Below are positions 10,132-20,645 of a DNA stretch of 64,000 bases, piece by piece. Positions within the stretch are counted from its first letter, which is position 1, and every line of letters begins with the position of its first letter. The stretch lies in assembly GCF_950023065.1 (NCBI RefSeq), contig NC_088681.1:1-64000 (forward strand), in the 5' to 3' direction. The notes beneath the pieces are model-generated. The model was not told the origin of the DNA, did not search any database, and worked only from the letters and a program-made list of their open reading frames with translations. The translations under genes and the position numbers were made by a program. The DNA comes from Planococcus citri. Taxonomy: Eukaryota; Arthropoda; Insecta; Hemiptera; Pseudococcidae.

Positions 10132-13100
10132 AACCAAGGCAAAATCAAAGACCAAACAGAACAACCTAGATAATAATAGCCCAAAAACTAAACAAGTAGT
10201 CAACGTTGTGCAGATAAACTTGGGTGGCTCCGAGGACTATCAGCGCAGAACGATAGAACACATGATGAAAAACCAAACAGATGTAGCAGCAATACAAGAA
10301 CCCTATCTCCAAAATGGCAGTCTAAAGGCTAAAGGGTACAATTCACTGGTGAGCGGAAAGGCAGCCTTGCTGATCCGCAACACACTGAAGTACAATCAGA
10401 TTTACACGGAAGGTGGCAGTATGGTCGCCATCGAGATGGACGGGCATATCTACGTCTCCGTCTACTGTTCCCCCAACACCAAAATAAACAGAAAAATTAC
10501 CGAACTCAGCAAGCTGGTCAAGAAGATGCAAGGCAAACAACTAGTCATAATGGGTGACTTCAACGTGTACTCCTCATTCATGCAATACTACAAAAACAAC
10601 ATACCCAGTGAGAGAGATACTTTATTCGACGAGCTCGTGGCAGACAATACTCTGTGTGTCATGAACAAAGAAGAAACAACGTTCCATCGACCTGGGGTAG
10701 AATCCATATTAGACTATACCGTCGTAAGTGACAACTGCATTGCACAAATACACGACTGGAAAGTTCATTTCTCCTCTATCAGGGATCATAAAATGATAAC
10801 CTTCACGGTGGGTCATCAGGTCCAGGAGGGAGAAACGAACCACATCTACGACTACGAATTGATTGAGGAAACGTTAAAAGTCACGCCACTGCCAATGCTC
10901 CAAGAAAGATCCAAAGCCGGAATCGATGACTGGATAGAAGAAGTCGAATCTCTAGCAGAAGCCGTCAAAAGCGAAGCAAAGATACCCGTCAAGGAGTCCC
11001 AGCTTCCGTACTGGACGGAGAAACTAGAGAAGATGAAGCGGATAAAGAACAATCTACTGAAAGCTGCATCGAAAGCGCAGAAGAATACGATGGAATACGA
11101 CCTCATATACGAAACCTTTCGAAACATAGAGAAAAAATACAAGTACGAAACCATTAAAGCCAAGCGCAAAGCATGGGAGAACTTCGTGACTCAAAAAGAG
11201 TCATGGGGGAAACCGTACGATGCGGTGAAGAACCTCTTACAAGACAATAGCAACTCAATCCCTCTACTCCAAAATTCGCAAGCGAAGAACCAACAAGACA
11301 ACATCCAGTTTCTACTGAACAGTATGTTCCCGCAAGACGGTGTTCCCCTGCTCGAAGAGGATGTGGAAGACGAGATCGATACGGGTGCACAACTAGCAGA
11401 GATACTGGAGCAGCCAAATCAAACGTGCGTTGAACCAATTACCCGAAAAGAACTAAAGGACATCGTCAACGAACTCAAGCCGGGGAAAGCCCCTGGTCTT
11501 GATAAGATCGACAATAGAATGTTCAAGATAATCTATAAATACAACCCAAACACGATAATAGAAGTCTATCAGGCGTGCATGGACCTTGCTTACTTCCCAT
11601 CAGCCTGGAAGAACGCACGACTGGTAGTACTCAAGAAGCCCGGTAAAGAAGCAGACAACGCTAAATCATACAGACCCATTTGTCTGCTCAAGACAATGGG
11701 TAAGATATACGAAAAGCTCCTACATAGAAGAATCTCCTTATTCCTGGAAACAAACAAACTACTAACTCCAAATCAGTACGGTTTCAGGTCGGGTTTATCG
11801 ACCGACCATGCTTTGCTCGACATGATAACGGAAATCGAGAAGGGATGGGAGAAAGGCGAATACGTCGCAGCGGTCAGCTTTGACGTATCGGCTGCCTTCG
11901 ACTCCATCCCTCACAACATCATCATCGAATCTTTGGCTAAACTAGGAGTAAACGGTGATCTAATAAGGATTGTAGCTGACTACCTGGTAGACAGGGAAAT
12001 CAGCTATACCTACAACAACAATAAATACAGCACTACAGCCACCAAAGGGTGTCCTCAAGGCTCTGTCTTGGGGCCCCTCTTCTGGATATGCGTGTATAAC
12101 ACGATACTGAAATACCAATATAGAGCCGCGAAGGCAATAGCCTTTGCGGACGATTTGTTGTTTGTGTTTAGAAGCCAAAACACCCAGTACTTGAAGGAAG
12201 TTATGAACAAAGCCATAAAGCAGTTAATCGGGAAGCTTGAAGCCCTCGGGCTAAAGCTGAACGAAGCGAAAACCCAACTCACAGTGTTCACAAGGAAAAA
12301 CGTACCAAACATCGAGATCCTGGTTAATAATCAGGTAGTAAGGCCGTCAAATGAGATGAAGTACCTCGGCATAGTTTTCGATAATCAACTAAACTTCGTA
12401 GCCCACTATGCAGCGATGCATAGCAAGGCGATGAAAGCGATAAACATCATAAACAGACTATTCGGCAGAACCTTCGGCTACGGATACGAAGCTCGCAGGA
12501 TTATGTCGATGGGCCTGATCAATTCCTTGTTCTACTATGGAGCTGCTGCCCATCACACCGGTCTTACCCTGAAGAAAAACCAGGATCTACTCGTAAAGGT
12601 CCAAAGACTGTACTGTCTGAAGATCATATCAGCATATTCTACAGTGTCAGGAGCGGCTGCTTCGGTTTTGGCCGGGCTGCCGCCACTCGATCTGGCCATA
12701 AAGAAAACAGCGATCAAAAGAACCCTGGACATTGAAGTGAGACCACATGCCGCACTCACGAACTTGTACGGCGTGGTCTCGCTGATATACAAACACCCAA
12801 CGGATAACAACAAAAACGTTTACAACTACCATGGCGATGTTCTAACTAAAAAACAACTAAGCGCCAAGCTGGATGAAGTAATCACTGAAATCTGGCAGAG
12901 GCGCTGGGACGAAGAAACGACTGGACGGGTGACGCATAAGTGGATCCCGAACATTCAAAAGCGACTCGAGTCCAACTTAATCATAAACTTCTACACCACT
13001 CAAGCTCTCACGGAGCACGGATTCTTTTCCTCGTATCTCAAAAGGTTCTTCGTCATCAAGGAGAAACGCTGTCTCTGTGGCAGAGAGCAGACGTTTATTC

Positions 13101-15133
13101 ACCTTGGTGAAAAGTGTAAAAACAACCAAGTAACCAGAATAAGAAGAAATTACGATATCGAAATCTATAACACCGAAGAAGAAAACATGAAGCAGATATC
13201 CCAGTTCACCGCCGAACTGTTCCGACTCAGGGAGGAACTGAGGTGGAAAGAAGGGGTATCTGTCGCTGAACCTGAAACAGAAATAGAGGAACAAGAAGAG
13301 TCCGTCGAGGAGGTGGCAGAAGAACAGGAAGAACAAAGAAACCTTCGACCCGAATGGCTAAACAACACAATCAACGAAGTCACCGTGACTCCTAAGCCCG
13401 CAAGAAGACTGCGCTTTCGAAAGGAAGACCTTCAAAGCAGCACATCTTCCTTCCAGTCATCCGAATCGTCGCCCGAAATTCTCAATCAAACCTTCCATGA
13501 ATACAGGGGCCCCTGGAGTATAGGGACCCCTGTGCAAAATCCGGCGCCCACAATTAACCCCCCCATAAACCCTACAGAAACCAACGAAACAAGAATAAAT
13601 GTTACAACATCCCAAAATACATACAATCCAACCCCGATAGGCTTCAAATACGTGAATCCGCTGGTAAGCTTTATCAACTCCAGCGACGCGAATAGAAAAT
13701 ACCTTATACCAAGCGGACCAGTACCAAACTATCAGCTATTCCCCGCGACACCAACAAATCAACAACCAATACCCGAAAACGACAGCCAGAAAAGCAGATC
13801 CAATGAACCAACTTTGTCTCAATGCGCCTCAAGCACCTTGAGGGCGCTAAGGCTGACAAAAAAGAAAGAACAGCAACAAAGTACCGCAGTGGACCAAGGA
13901 AACGCCGACAGCAGAGAGTTAACCCCACAACAACCAACTACCAAACCCATACAACATACCCCGAACGTTGGAAACCTGACCCTAACGGAAGATGGAATCC
14001 AGAGCACATACGAAGATGCAGCTTGGGCCTCTGAATATGACCGAGATACCAACCCGGAATCCAATGGCGCCATGACGACCGCCGTGTTGATAAGTGCCGA
14101 AAGGCATGATGCTTCGCGACCGGTGGTCAGAGAAAATCCAGCGGAAGCCGGGGGCTCAAGGGAGCTGGTTGCCGGAAAAATATACATGCCTCAAGGACCG
14201 CACGAAAACACCGAAAAGCTGGAGGACATCTTCCACAGGATAACGACAGTCCAAAAAACCTACGACCATGCCCGAAAACCAACCAAAACAGATAACCCTA
14301 TTAGCCCCCAATCGATATTAGGAAAATACTTTGACGATATTGACCATCAAAACGATGCCAGTAGGATAGTGGATAGGGCCCTGGAGCAACTACTAGTTAG
14401 TGGGCAGTTGGGACACCCTTTCTCTCTACTCTTCTATCACCACAAGTTTATCGAACCAATGCAATACCTAGTCCTTAGGGCAGTCAAAGAGAGGTTTTTC
14501 AGACCAGCTGGGCCGGCGGCCGTGGCCACCCTTCTCCCATACAAGGAGTACATGGAAGCTGCACCGTCAACTCCAGCCGAAGTCAAGATCTTGCTAGATA
14601 GGAAAGAAAAGGAACTGAACGAGAAACTCCAGAGGGGAAGCTGGGGGGAGTTAGTAACGACCTCCAACGGAGTCTTCACTCTGGAGGAAATCGAAGAAGA
14701 CCTTCTAGTATGCTTCCCGGAATACGCGCTGGCACATTGTGTCAGTGCGGATTTCGAAATGTCCGCAGGCGTCGCGAAGCAGATTACCCGTAAATTTGGC
14801 TCCAAAGACGATCTAAAGGGCAGGGGGGCATCGGTCTGGGAAATAGTTGAAATCAAAAAGACAGGTAAACTCAGCGGTAAAAAAGTCGAAAACTACGTCT
14901 TATATATGGTTACAAAAGAACGCTACAACCATAAACCAACAGAGAGAGATTTCCTAATTACTCTTAAAAATTTAGTTGTAAAATGTAAAGAACTGAATAT
15001 TGGAAAGCTGGCTATACCCAGGTTGGGGTGCGGAAGAGACAAGCTGAACTGGGATCTGGTAAGACACTCAATCATTGAGTTCTTCAAGAAATCCCATATC
15101 ACAGTCAGAGTATGCACCCAATCGCGAAGATAG
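10121..15133 (+). CDS. Retrotransposon ORF2: AP endonuclease, reverse transcriptase, CCHC knuckle, C-terminal TARG1-like macro domain
   Basis: This 1670-residue translation is the same as that of the copy at 353-5365. Its start codon lies inside the end of ORF1 (ATGGACAATAA shared, +1 frame), so translation probably uses termination-reinitiation as reported for the related SART1. Domains run endonuclease 25-240, reverse transcriptase about 450-760, CCHC knuckle 984-999, an acidic stretch 1050-1075, a low-complexity linker to about 1355, an unrecognised but non-repetitive segment 1355-1510, and a macro domain 1525-1665. Key residues (E60, D146, H223, F675-ADD, K1599, D1640) are all present. 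The macro domain is unexpected in this family and is discussed in the findings. Confidence 0.95.
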   Translation: MDNKTKAKSKTKQNNLDNNSPKTKQVVNVVQINLGGSEDYQRRTIEHMMKNQTDVAAIQEPYLQNGSLKAKGYNSLVSGKAALLIRNTLKYNQIYTEGGSMVAIEMDGHIYVSVYCSPNTKINRKITELSKLVKKMQGKQLVIMGDFNVYSSFMQYYKNNIPSERDTLFDELVADNTLCVMNKEETTFHRPGVESILDYTVVSDNCIAQIHDWKVHFSSIRDHKMITFTVGHQVQEGETNHIYDYELIEETLKVTPLPMLQERSKAGIDDWIEEVESLAEAVKSEAKIPVKESQLPYWTEKLEKMKRIKNNLLKAASKAQKNTMEYDLIYETFRNIEKKYKYETIKAKRKAWENFVTQKESWGKPYDAVKNLLQDNSNSIPLLQNSQAKNQQDNIQFLLNSMFPQDGVPLLEEDVEDEIDTGAQLAEILEQPNQTCVEPITRKELKDIVNELKPGKAPGLDKIDNRMFKIIYKYNPNTIIEVYQACMDLAYFPSAWKNARLVVLKKPGKEADNAKSYRPICLLKTMGKIYEKLLHRRISLFLETNKLLTPNQYGFRSGLSTDHALLDMITEIEKGWEKGEYVAAVSFDVSAAFDSIPHNIIIESLAKLGVNGDLIRIVADYLVDREISYTYNNNKYSTTATKGCPQGSVLGPLFWICVYNTILKYQYRAAKAIAFADDLLFVFRSQNTQYLKEVMNKAIKQLIGKLEALGLKLNEAKTQLTVFTRKNVPNIEILVNNQVVRPSNEMKYLGIVFDNQLNFVAHYAAMHSKAMKAINIINRLFGRTFGYGYEARRIMSMGLINSLFYYGAAAHHTGLTLKKNQDLLVKVQRLYCLKIISAYSTVSGAAASVLAGLPPLDLAIKKTAIKRTLDIEVRPHAALTNLYGVVSLIYKHPTDNNKNVYNYHGDVLTKKQLSAKLDEVITEIWQRRWDEETTGRVTHKWIPNIQKRLESNLIINFYTTQALTEHGFFSSYLKRFFVIKEKRCLCGREQTFIHLGEKCKNNQVTRIRRNYDIEIYNTEEENMKQISQFTAELFRLREELRWKEGVSVAEPETEIEEQEESVEEVAEEQEEQRNLRPEWLNNTINEVTVTPKPARRLRFRKEDLQSSTSSFQSSESSPEILNQTFHEYRGPWSIGTPVQNPAPTINPPINPTETNETRINVTTSQNTYNPTPIGFKYVNPLVSFINSSDANRKYLIPSGPVPNYQLFPATPTNQQPIPENDSQKSRSNEPTLSQCASSTLRALRLTKKKEQQQSTAVDQGNADSRELTPQQPTTKPIQHTPNVGNLTLTEDGIQSTYEDAAWASEYDRDTNPESNGAMTTAVLISAERHDASRPVVRENPAEAGGSRELVAGKIYMPQGPHENTEKLEDIFHRITTVQKTYDHARKPTKTDNPISPQSILGKYFDDIDHQNDASRIVDRALEQLLVSGQLGHPFSLLFYHHKFIEPMQYLVLRAVKERFFRPAGPAAVATLLPYKEYMEAAPSTPAEVKILLDRKEKELNEKLQRGSWGELVTTSNGVFTLEEIEEDLLVCFPEYALAHCVSADFEMSAGVAKQITRKFGSKDDLKGRGASVWEIVEIKKTGKLSGKKVENYVLYMVTKERYNHKPTERDFLITLKNLVVKCKELNIGKLAIPRLGCGRDKLNWDLVRHSIIEFFKKSHITVRVCTQSRR
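14693..15133 (+). other. Macro domain (TARG1/OARD1-like) encoded at the 3' end of ORF2, copy 2
   Basis: Same protein sequence as in copy 1, with K1599 and D1640 intact. Two intact copies make a sequencing artefact or a private fusion unlikely. Confidence 0.87.
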
Positions 15134-16071
15134 TGTAGCCAGTGCCATGTGAAGTAACCAAATCCCGAATTAGTCTCTAGATTTAAGATGTAAATATATT
15201 TACCCATATACCTTTTTACTTTCATGTTTTTATTTTTCAGTTTCTATCTTACTTTTTATTTTCACCTTATATATTTAATTTGTCAGAGGTGGTTGGTGCC
15301 GATAAATTATAAATAGACACCCTCCACCTTATATTCATGTATCATGTAAATGTTTGTAATTAGGGTTTCAGATGTAATTTAGTTTGTATAGATATGGCCC
15401 AATAAACAAAAATACTTAACGTAAATACTTAATAAATAACTGTAAATATTGTAAAACTTTTTTTCTTTCTTTTTATATATTCTTTCTTTTGATATAAATC
15501 CCCATACATTTTTACCCAAACATAATACAAGAAGCAACCAAAACATCCGGAAGTCGCGATTCAAGACAGTCCTGGATTCAAGATATGTAATATTGTATAG
15601 AATAGCCTAATCTTAGTATAGAAATTTAACAATCTTTCATGTGGGCGGTCGGTGAGAAGCAAGCAGCAAGTGCGCTGACCGCCCCACAAATATCCCCATG
15701 TACTCACGGCCTTTTTAACTAGGGGCCCCAACTTGTTGGGATCACCCCTAGGCGAAATCACTCCCCCTTCAAACTTCCTCCAGAGACGGGTCGGGGGCCC
15801 GGTCTGCTGTCAGACAGGTACGCGTGAATAACGACTCCTGGAGCTTGGCAGAGATCGAGCCTTAGGCAACCGCCTAGGGGTCTGGGTCAGGGTGGACGAT
15901 CCGTCTCACTCTCCCTCCCATTCCCCTTCCCGTCCCTCATCTTAATCTTGGGGTGAAGGTATAACTATAATCTAGGATAATTAAAATAGTAATATTAGTA
16001 GCCTTAAGATTAAGATTGTTTTTCTTTTTAATTAAAATAAACCCTCGGCGCCTAGTGCGACCGGGGTTTAA

Positions 16072-16072
<1 letters not shown>
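15134..16072 (+). other. 3' UTR of retrotransposon copy 2
   Basis: Matches the copy 1 3' UTR by eye, with the hairpin at about 15719-15752 and AATAAA at 16036-16041. The A run that follows is 50 nt, against 74 nt in copy 1, as expected for separate reverse-transcription events or A-tract slippage. Confidence 0.75.
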
Positions 16073-16122
<50 letters not shown>

Positions 16123-16125
<3 letters not shown>

Positions 16126-16287
16126 AACCTAACCTAACCTAACCTAACCTAACCTAACCTAACCTAACCTAACCTAACCTAACCTAACCTAACCTAACCT
16201 AACCTAACCTAACCTAACCTAACCTAACCTAACCTAACCTAACCTAACCTAACCTAACCTAACCTAACCTAACCTAACCTAACCTAA
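16123..16287. repeat. Telomeric repeat array (CCTAA)n, proximal end
   Basis: About 33 units of CCTAA follow the poly(A) of copy 2 and pass into a 34-bp satellite. This is the innermost pure telomere repeat in the window. Confidence 0.97.
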
Positions 16288-16806
16288 CTTCAAACTTGAC
16301 CTACCCTCAAACCTAACCTAACTTCAAACTTGACCTACCCTCAAACCTAACCTAACTTCAAACTTGACCTACCCTCAAACCTAACCTAACTTCAAACTTG
16401 ACCTACCCTCAAACCTAACCTAACTTCAAACTTGACCTACCCTCAAACCTAACCTAACTTCAAACTTGACCTACCCTCAAACCTAACCTAACTTCAAACT
16501 TGACCTACCCTCAAACCTAACCTAACTTCAAACTTGACCTACCCTCAAACCTAACCTAACTTCAAACTTGACCTACCCTCAAACCTAACCTAACTTCAAA
16601 CTTGACCTACCCTCAAACCTAACCTAACTTCAAACTTGACCTACCCTCAAACCTAACCTAACTTCAAACTTGACCTACCCTCAAACCTAACCTAACTTCA
16701 AACTTGACCTACCCTCAAACCTAACCTAACTTCAAACTTGACCTACCCTCAAACCTAACCTAACTTCAAACTTGACCTACCCTCAAACCTAACCTAACTT
16801 CAAACT
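16288..16806. repeat. 34-bp subtelomeric satellite containing CCTAACCTAA
   Basis: Fifteen near-perfect 34-bp units plus a partial one. Each consists of a CTTCAAACTTGACCTACCCT part, a short CAAA, and two telomere units. The array is directly continuous with (CCTAA)n on its left and decays on its right into AACATAATATCAAACTTG-like sequence. Confidence 0.95.
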
Positions 16807-17482
16807 TAACATAATATCAAACTTGATCGAACTTGGAACTTCAAAACTCAGACAACTGAACACTTATGTTTGTTGCAAACTGGTCCCACAATCCATACTT
16901 GAAAGTTCATGCAAAAGCAAAATTGTCCCTTGATCCATCCATGCAATCTTCATGCAAAATGGTCCTTTGAACCTTGCAACATACTGGAGCCTTTCTTTTT
17001 TTTTCCTCTTCTTCTTCTTCTTTTTTCTGCTTTGAATTTCATTTCAATTTTTTTCAATTTTTTATTTTATTATTTTTTTTTTTTTTTCATTGTTGAATTT
17101 CTAATTTTTTTTTTTTTTTTTTTTGAAAACATGGGGAGAAAAACAAAAAAAAAAAAAAAAAAAAAATTTTTCTTTCCCCATTTTTTTTTTTCAGTGACAT
17201 TTTTCATTTATTCTTCTGGATTTTTTTTTTTTTTTTGAATTTATTAAAACTATGAAAAACTTTTTCAATTTTTTTTTTTTTTTTTCTACTTTTTTTTTTA
17301 CTTTTTTTTTTTTCATCTGCTCCATAGTGTCCATTCCTTTTTAAACCTTTTCCAAATCTGCGCACTTTTTTCACAATTTTGATTTCATCTTTTTTTTTTT
17401 TTTTTTTCATTTTTTCAAATTCCTTTTTTTTTTTTGTTTTTCATAATAATTTTCCAATTTTTTTTTCCAATTTTTTTTTTCT

Positions 17483-17516
<34 letters not shown>

Positions 17517-18080
17517 CTTTACTCCAAATACATGCAAAGTGGTACTACAAAACAGAACTTCCACCCAACACATATGTAGGTCAAGTGGTACTTCTTAACT
17601 TTGAAAAATGTATTCCAATCTCTTTTTTTAATAATCATTTTTTTTTCGTTTTTTTTTACATTTTTTATTCTATCTCAATACTTTTTTTTTCATTTCTACA
17701 TTACCTTTTCTATCTCAACTTTTTTTTTTTTTCTTACATACAAAGTTGCACTACAAAATGCTACAAAGTTGTACTATGACTTCTTTGTGAACATAAGGCA
17801 CACTGTGGCACTTCTGTGTCAACCAACGCAAACTGGCACCTAACCTAACACACTGTTCACAGTGTTCACTATTGCTCCTCAAATCTTAACTTTAACCACA
17901 AACCTGGCGGAACCATAAAAAAAAAACAAAAAAAAACTCCAAAATGGTACCTTGACCTAACAAACAAACTTGTACTGCAGCCTCAGGCCATTGTCTCAAC
18001 AATATAAAAAAAAAAATCATATAAAATAACTAAATAAGGTGTATACATTGAAAATGCAAAGGAAATCTGATAAGGGATAT
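16807..18080. repeat. T-rich low-complexity subtelomeric stretch, no gene
   Basis: Long T runs alternate with short motifs such as ATGCAAA-GTGGTACTACAAA. Reading frames here are only poly-Phe or poly-Lys products of the homopolymer runs. I see no gene. Confidence 0.8.
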
Positions 18081-18086
18081 GGACTA

Positions 18087-18522
18087 GCGGCCTACATCCA
18101 TTAGACCCTGGTGGCCAAAAAGGTGGCCCACATCCACCAACCCAGATGTCTTCAAAAGCGGCCCACATCCAGTGGACCCTGGTGGCCATAAACGTGGCCT
18201 ACATCCACCAACCCGTCCTCAACAGTGGCCCACATCCAGTGGACCCTAGTGGCCAAAAAGGTGGCATACATCCACCAACCCGGATGTCCTCAAGAGCGGC
18301 TTACATCTGGTGGACCTTGGTGGCCATATACTTGGCCTACATCCACTAACCCGGATGTCCTCGAACACGGCCCACATCCAGTGGACCCTGGTGGCCATAA
18401 ACGCGTTGCCTACATCCACCAACCTGACAATCTCCAATGCGGACTACATCCAGTAGACACAAGTGGCACCAACGCGGCCCACATCCATTAACTTGGATGT
18501 CCTCTAAATTGGCCCACATCCA
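18087..18522. repeat. Minisatellite with a period of about 65 bp
   Basis: Six to seven diverged units built on GGCCCACATCCAGTGGACC, CTGGTGGCC, CTACATCCACCAACCC and GGATGTCCTC. A related fragment (CCTACATCCACCAA) reappears near 20166. Open frames across it reflect repeat periodicity and are not treated as genes. Confidence 0.85.
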
Positions 18523-18554
18523 GCCCTGTTGACAAAAGGGCGCTAAAAAAGTTT

Positions 18555-18768
18555 GGCGAAAACGATGGCGACATTTTGACACTGTTTTTGAGCACGTAGG
18601 AGGGCGCATCCAATTTTCGCCAAGGGAGCGCGCATCAAAATTTTCGCTCAGAACGCCCATATTTTTGATGCGCTCTTTTGTTTTTGATATGCGCTCCCAT
18701 GGCAAAAATTGGATGCGCCCTCCTACGTGCTCAAAAACAGTGTCAAAATGTCGCCATCGTTTTCGCCC
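18555..18768. repeat. Inverted repeat (foldback) with arms of about 62 bp or more
   Basis: The left arm from GGCGAAAACGATGGCGACAT to GGGCGCATCCAATTTT is matched on the other side by its reverse complement ending in CGCCATCGTTTTCGCC. The inner part (GGGAGCGC...GCGCTCCC) is imperfect. It is probably a small non-autonomous DNA element. Confidence 0.8.
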
Positions 18769-18789
18769 TGTTGTTTTTGAATGAGTTTG

Positions 18790-19830
18790 TCGCCTATTTT
18801 TCCGTTACGGATTCATTTTGAATAATGACTTCCCGGATTTTCACTATGTTTTGAACAATACAAATGAACTTTTTTATAATTTGAAAAATAATCGCATCAT
18901 GTAAGCCTGTTACAAGTTGAACGCCCAAATACTATGAAAAAATAAAAATAACCCCACTTTCAAATTAGTACATATATCAAAGCACCAAAAAACACGATAT
19001 CCATGCACTCTTCACCATTATTATGTTTACCTTATTCGTAATTTTTTTTTCTTTTTTTAAATTCCAAGTTTGAAACTGAGAAACTATAATTAAACACTAC
19101 CACACTCAATACACTAACCTCATCCAGCACCTCTGTCCTTTTCACTCTCCGTTGTCACACTGAAGCTAAAAATTTCCAAAATCATAATCCCTCCAAAAAA
19201 CTGAAAAAGTGGAAACCCAATTCAATAAAATCTGGGAAGCAGCCGCCGGCCCAGGGAGGAGGTGCCAGGGCCAAAACATTTATTAAATTGTGGTCAAAAA
19301 TCATCTATGGTCAAATCAAAAAATCACTTTGAACTGCACTTTTACACTGTTAGTCAAAAAACCACACCACACTATTTTAAAACTTTTTCAATTAAAAAAT
19401 TACTTTACACTACTCGCGTAATAAAAACCACTGCCACATAAACCGATTGAAAAACACACCATTCACGTGCTTAAAAATCATTTTCTACATTGACGAGTTT
19501 AAAATAAATACGTTTGTCTCAGCCACTGCATGGTTAGATAGTCGATCGCTTAATCTAAAGAACATGAAGCGCTGAAGTTATTAATAGACTATCAGTAATC
19601 GCCCATGACCCACCGGATGTTGATGGCTCGAATACACTGATAACAACACACAGCACCAATTGCAAAAAAATTAATACACTTCGCACAATTGTCACTCACG
19701 AATGAAAAAACACGATCAAATATTAGCCAATCACCGAAAATTACACTCAAATCCCAACACAAACTAACGACACGTGTAACCATATGCACAGTATATCAAA
19801 CAGTGATTTGAATCTTAACGGAAAAAATGC
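18790..19830. other. AT-rich sequence without recognisable features
   Basis: No open frame of note, no tandem pattern and no RNA gene that I can support. Confidence 0.5.
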
Positions 19831-19849
19831 AGGGAAATCAGGACGCAAA

Positions 19850-20105
19850 TCAAAAAATTCGCCCTGCACTTGAATTGCAGGGCGAATTTTTACAATTTGC
19901 GCCCAAGTGTTGGGCGATATTTCATTTAAGCGCCATGAAGAGGGCGAACTATTTTAACTTGCGCCAATGTGTTGAGCGAAAGTTCATTTTAGCGCCAAGA
20001 GTGGGGCAAATTTTTGGCATTCGCCCTCACATCTTAACTGAAACTTCATTTCAGCGCCATGATGACGGCGAATTTGCAAAATTTCGCCCGCATTTCATGA
20101 AAACG
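19850..20105. repeat. Diverged tandem repeat, about 75 bp period
   Basis: Three to four degenerate units combine a GGGCGAA/GGGCGAT block, a TTTCATTT(A/C)AGCGCCA block and a TTGCGCCCA block. The resulting open frame (19827-20240) is treated as repeat-derived. Confidence 0.6.
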
Positions 20106-20264
20106 GACGTAGGAGAGCGACCATTTTGTCAATTGGGAATGGACCCTGTTGGGCAAAAAAAGCAGCCTACATCCACCAATACAAGTTTTTTCCAAAGGTT
20201 ATTCGAAATGGAATGGCAAATGACATGTGATAAAATTTGACTATGCTTCACAGTGGGCCACAGA

Positions 20265-20287
20265 CCCCCCCCCCCCCCCCCCCCCCC
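20265..20287. repeat. Poly(C) run of 23
   Basis: Homopolymer run directly before AAAGAAAGACGG; its length is prone to assembly error. Confidence 0.85.
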
Positions 20288-20319
20288 AAAGAAAGACGGT
20301 GATAATTCGGATTCAACCC

Positions 20320-20645
20320 TCATTGATGTGCAATACGTCGAATAATACGTTTTTGTCGTTTTTGTGGTCGTAGAATTCGAATCTGCACTTATTTTTTTGT
20401 AGGGGTGGGAGGTGAGGCGTGGGGAGCCGGAAAATTTCGAATGTTGCTTATATTATCGTGTAATATATCGATTAATATGTTTTCAAGGTCGCAGAGTTTG
20501 AATGTGAAGTTATTTTTTGGTAGGGGTGAACGGTGAGGCATGGGGTGGGGGGAATTTCAAATTTTGCTTGTATTATTGTGTAATATGTCGCGATTGATAT
20601 GTTTTCGAGGTCATAGAATTTGAATCTGCACTCATTTTTTTTGTA
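20320..20645. repeat. Tandem repeat of about 120 bp, 2.5 units
   Basis: Units share TAATATGTCG, GATTAATATGTTTTC, AGGTCGYAGA(A/G)TTTGAAT, TTTTTTGTAGGGGTG and GGTGAGGC(A/G)TGGGG. Confidence 0.75.

Larger units (their letters stand above)
7241..16122 (+). mobile_element. Full-length telomere-specific R1-clade non-LTR retrotransposon (TRAS-like orientation)
   Basis: A complete 8.9-kb element sits between two CCTAA arrays. The order is 5' UTR 7241-8823, ORF1 8824-10131, ORF2 10121-15133, 3' UTR 15134-16072 and a 50-nt A run 16073-16122. The left junction is CCTAACC followed by TCAGTGCC, so insertion fell between C and T of CCTAA. The right junction is poly(A) followed by CCTAA. As I recall, this matches the cut sites described for the TRAS1 endonuclease (C/T on CCTAA, T/A on TTAGG). 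Both ORFs are intact, so the copy looks competent. Confidence 0.95.

Noticed and set aside
13819..14187. Antisense and out-of-frame open frames within the retrotransposons (for example 13819-14187, 14437-14856)
   Set aside because: They lie wholly inside ORF2 on the other strand or another frame, recur only because the copies are identical, and resemble no protein.
16909..17580. Open frames in the T-rich stretch
   Set aside because: They encode poly-Phe or poly-Lys from homopolymer runs.
18146..18491. Open frames across the 65-bp minisatellite
   Set aside because: Their length follows from repeat periodicity, and all frames on both strands are similarly open.
19827..20240. 137-codon frame with an ATG
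   Set aside because: It spans a diverged tandem repeat and ends in minisatellite-like DNA; no splice context or recognisable domain.
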